Source: Mycobacterium sp. IS-836
GTDB taxonomy: Bacteria > Actinomycetota > Actinomycetes > Mycobacteriales > Mycobacteriaceae
Direction: 5' to 3'
NCBI RefSeq assembly: GCF_001954275.1
Contig: NZ_MBEU01000021.1
Location: 1 to 64,000 of the forward strand
Length of the DNA stretch: 64,000 nt
Below are positions 61,107-64,000 of the stretch, piece after piece (within the stretch, counting starts at the first letter, position 1; the number at the start of each line of letters is the position of its first letter). Under the pieces are notes generated by a model, which worked only from the letters and a program-made list of their open reading frames with translations, searched no databases and had not been told where the DNA came from. The translations under genes were made by a program, and so were the position numbers.

Positions 61107-63494
61107 TCACTTCGACTGCGGCGACTCCCAGCTCCAGTCGGCGATCGCCGGATCGTCCTCGCCGTGCTCGCGGGTGTAGCGGCGGGCGGCGATGCGCGCG
61201 TCCACCATGCGCTGACGAAGGACCGCGGAGCGGTTGGCCAGCCCGTCCACGCGGTCGATGACATCCATGACCAGGTGGAAGCGGTCGAGGTCGTTGAGCA
61301 TCACCATGTCGAACGGTGTCGTGGTGGTGCCCCGCTCCTTGAACCCGCGCACGTGGATGTGGTGGTGGTTGATGCGGCGGTAACTGAGCCGGTGGATCAG
61401 CCACGGGTAACCGTGGTAGGCGAAGATCACCGGCTTGTCGCGGGTGAACAGCGCGTCGAATTCGTTGTCGGGCAAGCCATGTGGGTGCTCGGAGTCGGGC
61501 AGCAGGCGCATCAGGTCGACGACGTTGACCACCCGCACGGCCAGGTCGGGCAGTTCGCGGCGCAGGATGTCGGCGGCGGCCAGCGTCTCCTGCGTCGGGA
61601 TGTCGCCGGCGCAGGCGAGCACCACGTCGGGCTCGGCGGTGGCCGTGCTCGCCCAACGCCAGATCCCCAGCCCGCGGGTGCAGTGCGCGATCGCATCGTC
61701 CATCGAAAGGTAGCTCAGCGCCGGCTGCTTGCCGGCGACGATGACGTTGATGTAGTCGCGGCTGCGCAGGCAGTGGTCGGCCACCGAGAGGAGCGTGTTG
61801 GCGTCCGGCGGCAGGTAGACCCGGACGATCTCGGCGCGCTTGTTGGCGACCAGGTCGATGAACCCGGGGTCCTGATGGGACGCGCCGTTGTGGTCCTGGC
61901 GCCACACGTGCGAGCTCAGCAGGTAATTCAACGACGCGATCGGCTGGCGCCAGGGCAAGTCGCGACTGGTGGACAGCCATTTGGCGTGCTGGTTCAGCAT
62001 CGAGTCGACGATGTGCACGAACGCCTCGTAGCAGTTGAACAGCCCGTGCCGGCCGGTCAGCAGATAGCCTTCCAGCCAGCCCTGGCACAGGTGCTCGGAC
62101 AGCACCTCCATCACGCGGCCGTCCGGTGCGAGGTTTTCGTCATCGGGCCCGGTCTCCGAAAGCCACACCTTGTCGGTGGATTCGTACACGGCGTCCAGCC
62201 GATTCGATGCCGTCTCGTCGGGCCCCATGAGCCGGAAGCGGTCCGGGTTGCGGGCGATGACGTCGCGCAGGAACGTGCCCAGCACCCGGGTGGCCTCGTG
62301 CATCGTCGCGGCGGGTTGTTCGACCTCCACCGCGTAGTCGCGAAAGTCCGGGAGGTCCAACTCGCGCAGCAACAGCCCGCCGTTGGCGTGCGGGTTGGCG
62401 CTCATCCGACGGTCACCGCGCGGTGCGATCGCCCGCAGCTCGGCGCGCAGCGCGCCGCTCTCGCCGAACAACTCCTCAGGCCGGTAGCTGCGCAGCCACT
62501 CCTCGAGCTGCGCGCGGTGCTCGGGGTTTTCGCGCGTCGCGGCCAGCGGCACCTGGTGCGCCCGCCAGGTGCCCTCGACCCGCTTTCCGTCCACCTCCTT
62601 GGGTCCGGTCCAGCCTTTGGGCGTGCGCAGCACGATCATCGGCCACACCGGCCGGTCGGTCGCTCCACCGGAACGCGCCGCGCGCTGAATGGCCGCGATG
62701 TCGTCGAACGCGTCGTCGAGGGCGGCGGCCAGCTGCTGGTGCACCGACGCCGGTTGGTCGCCGGAAACCGTGATCGGCCGGTATCCGTAACCGCGCAACA
62801 GGGATTCGAGCTCGGTCTGCGGGATTCGCGCCAGCACCGTCGGGTTGGCGATCTTGTACCCGTTGAGGTGCAGGATCGGCAACACCGCGCCGTCGACGGC
62901 CGGGTTGAGGAATTTGTTCGAGTGCCAACTGGTTGCCAGCGGCCCGGTCTCGGCCTCGCCGTCGCCGATCACGCACGCGACCACCAGGTCCGGGTTGTCG
63001 AACGCCGCGCCATAGGCGTGCACCAGCGCGTAGCCGAGTTCACCGCCCTCGTGGATGGACCCGGGGGTCTGGGCGGCGACATGGCTGGGGATGCCGCCGG
63101 GGAAGGAGAACTGGCGGAACAGCCGGCGCAGCCCTTCGGTGTCCTCGCCGACGCCGCTGTACACCTCGCTGTAAGTGCCCTCGAGGTAGGCGTTCGCCAC
63201 CAGCCCGGGCCCGCCGTGACCGGGCCCGGTGACGTAGATGACGTTGGCGTCGCGGTTGCGGATGATCCGGTTCAGGTGCGCGTAGATGAGGTTGAGTCCC
63301 GGCGTGGTGCCCCAGTGGCCCAACAGTCGCGGTTTCACGTGCTCGGCCGACAGCGGCGCGGTCAGCAGCGGGTTGTCCAGCAGATAGATCTGCCCGACCG
63401 ACAGGTAGTTGGCGGCGCGCCAGTACTTGTCGATGAGGCCCAGTTCGTTGTCGGAGAGTTTCGTGGTCGCGGTCGTTTCGGTTTCTAGGCTCAC
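61107..63494 (-). CDS. xfp: Xylulose-5-phosphate/fructose-6-phosphate phosphoketolase
   Basis: A 795-residue ThDP enzyme that splits xylulose-5-P or fructose-6-P to acetyl-phosphate and a sugar phosphate. Signature blocks are visible: [45 protein letters not shown] and, in the C-terminal part, the HQDPGF and HHIHVRGF segments. Length matches the family (about 790-800). The GTG at 63494 gives [12 protein letters not shown]. Not present in M. tuberculosis at this place. Confidence 0.93.
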   Translation of the reverse strand: MSLETETTATTKLSDNELGLIDKYWRAANYLSVGQIYLLDNPLLTAPLSAEHVKPRLLGHWGTTPGLNLIYAHLNRIIRNRDANVIYVTGPGHGGPGLVANAYLEGTYSEVYSGVGEDTEGLRRLFRQFSFPGGIPSHVAAQTPGSIHEGGELGYALVHAYGAAFDNPDLVVACVIGDGEAETGPLATSWHSNKFLNPAVDGAVLPILHLNGYKIANPTVLARIPQTELESLLRGYGYRPITVSGDQPASVHQQLAAALDDAFDDIAAIQRAARSGGATDRPVWPMIVLRTPKGWTGPKEVDGKRVEGTWRAHQVPLAATRENPEHRAQLEEWLRSYRPEELFGESGALRAELRAIAPRGDRRMSANPHANGGLLLRELDLPDFRDYAVEVEQPAATMHEATRVLGTFLRDVIARNPDRFRLMGPDETASNRLDAVYESTDKVWLSETGPDDENLAPDGRVMEVLSEHLCQGWLEGYLLTGRHGLFNCYEAFVHIVDSMLNQHAKWLSTSRDLPWRQPIASLNYLLSSHVWRQDHNGASHQDPGFIDLVANKRAEIVRVYLPPDANTLLSVADHCLRSRDYINVIVAGKQPALSYLSMDDAIAHCTRGLGIWRWASTATAEPDVVLACAGDIPTQETLAAADILRRELPDLAVRVVNVVDLMRLLPDSEHPHGLPDNEFDALFTRDKPVIFAYHGYPWLIHRLSYRRINHHHIHVRGFKERGTTTTPFDMVMLNDLDRFHLVMDVIDRVDGLANRSAVLRQRMVDARIAARRYTREHGEDDPAIADWSWESPQSK

Positions 63495-63539
63495 CCGCCC
63501 GATTGTCCGCGCTTCCGATGAACCGGCGCTAGGCGGCGC

Positions 63540-64000
63540 TCATTCTTCGCCGCGGGCGCGGGCCTCATAGGCGCGGCGCTGTTCGACGTCGACCTCGTCG
63601 GTGAAGACGTGCTCGCCGCCCAGCAGGCGGTTGAGACCCTCGCCCAGCCTGCGCGGCATGAACTTCTGCGACGCGACCATCGCGCCCGCCGCCCTGGTGA
63701 CGCGCACCCGCGGCCTCGGGCGGACGACCAACCCGACGATCGCGTCAGCGATTTCGGAGGGCTCGGCGTTACGGAGTCCCTTGGCGCCCTTGGTGCCCGC
63801 GGTCAGCTCGGTGTTGACGAACGACGGCAACACCATCGAGAAGTGCACGCCGGCCGAGCGGTATTCGAGCCTCGCGGAGTCGGTGAACGCGACCACCGCG
63901 TGCTTGCTCGCGCAGTAGGTGGCCAGCCCGACGGCGTAGATCTCGCCGGCGAGTGAGGCGACGTTGATGACGTGGCCGGATCCGCGTGGGACCATGCGCT
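63540..64000 (-). CDS. Short-chain dehydrogenase/reductase, N-terminus outside window (Rv1865c-like)
   Basis: A partial SDR of at least 153 codons. The segment HVINVASLAGE is the SDR beta-5 strand with the catalytic Ser, and YCASKHAVVAF is the YxxxK catalytic motif. The C-terminal region is extended and basic (RPRPRVRVTRAAGAMVASQKFMPRR). The cofactor-binding TGxxxGxG lies beyond the window edge. Likely NADP-dependent; the substrate is unknown. Confidence 0.85.
   Translation of the reverse strand, partial: RMVPRGSGHVINVASLAGEIYAVGLATYCASKHAVVAFTDSARLEYRSAGVHFSMVLPSFVNTELTAGTKGAKGLRNAEPSEIADAIVGLVVRPRPRVRVTRAAGAMVASQKFMPRRLGEGLNRLLGGEHVFTDEVDVEQRRAYEARARGEE

Noticed and set aside
61164..63488. 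774-residue plus-strand frame opposite xfp
   Set aside because: Shadow frame with Arg/Val/Gly bias opposite the phosphoketolase.

Overview
The window is high-GC DNA from a slow-growing Mycobacterium. Gene order follows the M. tuberculosis chromosome from esxN/espG5 (Rv1793-1794) to Rv1865c almost gene for gene. It lacks the urease cluster expected between the Rv1847-like thioesterase and ndh, and has no PE_PGRS genes. It carries a phosphoketolase gene that M. tuberculosis lacks at this position. These points suggest a member of the M. avium complex or a close relative; the assignment is inferred from recalled synteny, not from a search.

Positions 1-7748 hold the 3' part of the ESX-5 type VII secretion locus: the end of esxN, then espG5, eccD5, mycP5, eccE5 and eccA5. 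Positions 7749-16227 are a PE/PPE island ending in mgtC. Its leader holds a recognisable M-box magnesium riboswitch, a 26-codon leader ORF, a Zur-like palindrome, a shortened PE gene and an IdeR-like iron box, in front of two tandem PPE genes. After an AT-richer 1-kb gap containing a decayed esxN-like fragment come two more PPE genes, two DUF732 secreted proteins and mgtC. The layout suggests divalent-metal control (Mg, Zn, Fe) of PE/PPE proteins that are probably exported by the neighbouring ESX-5 machine.

Positions 16238-28663 carry an NADH dehydrogenase-like flavoprotein, a sterol-desaturase-family enzyme, a secreted serine protease, a divergent Ddn-like/TetR pair with two matching operators, a VOC plus FAD-reductase pair behind a KstR-like box, bacA, ilvG and secA2. 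Positions 28791-38038 carry pgsA2, three membrane or DUF881 genes, and the gcvH-garA-Rv1828-Rv1829-Rv1830-gcvB block. gcvB is preceded by a tandem glycine riboswitch, so glycine cleavage and the GarA nitrogen/TCA switch lie together.

Positions 38035-50714 are mostly minus strand: haloalkane dehalogenase, a vWA membrane protein, glcB, two CBS/DUF21 transporters, guaB1, gnd1 and blaR-blaI. Between blaI and the thioesterase lies an IdeR-box promoter with an sRNA-like transcript and a perfect 15-bp terminator; position and architecture match the iron-sparing sRNA MrsI. Positions 51506-64000 carry ndh, an LLM F420 oxidoreductase, an SDR, modABC, apa, a small membrane protein, adhA, a CAAX-type protease, phosphoketolase and a truncated SDR at the edge. 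Several genes (ilvG, secA2, modA, apa, the sterol-desaturase gene) have a TAnnnT -10 element placed so that transcription would begin at the start codon, as in leaderless mycobacterial mRNAs.
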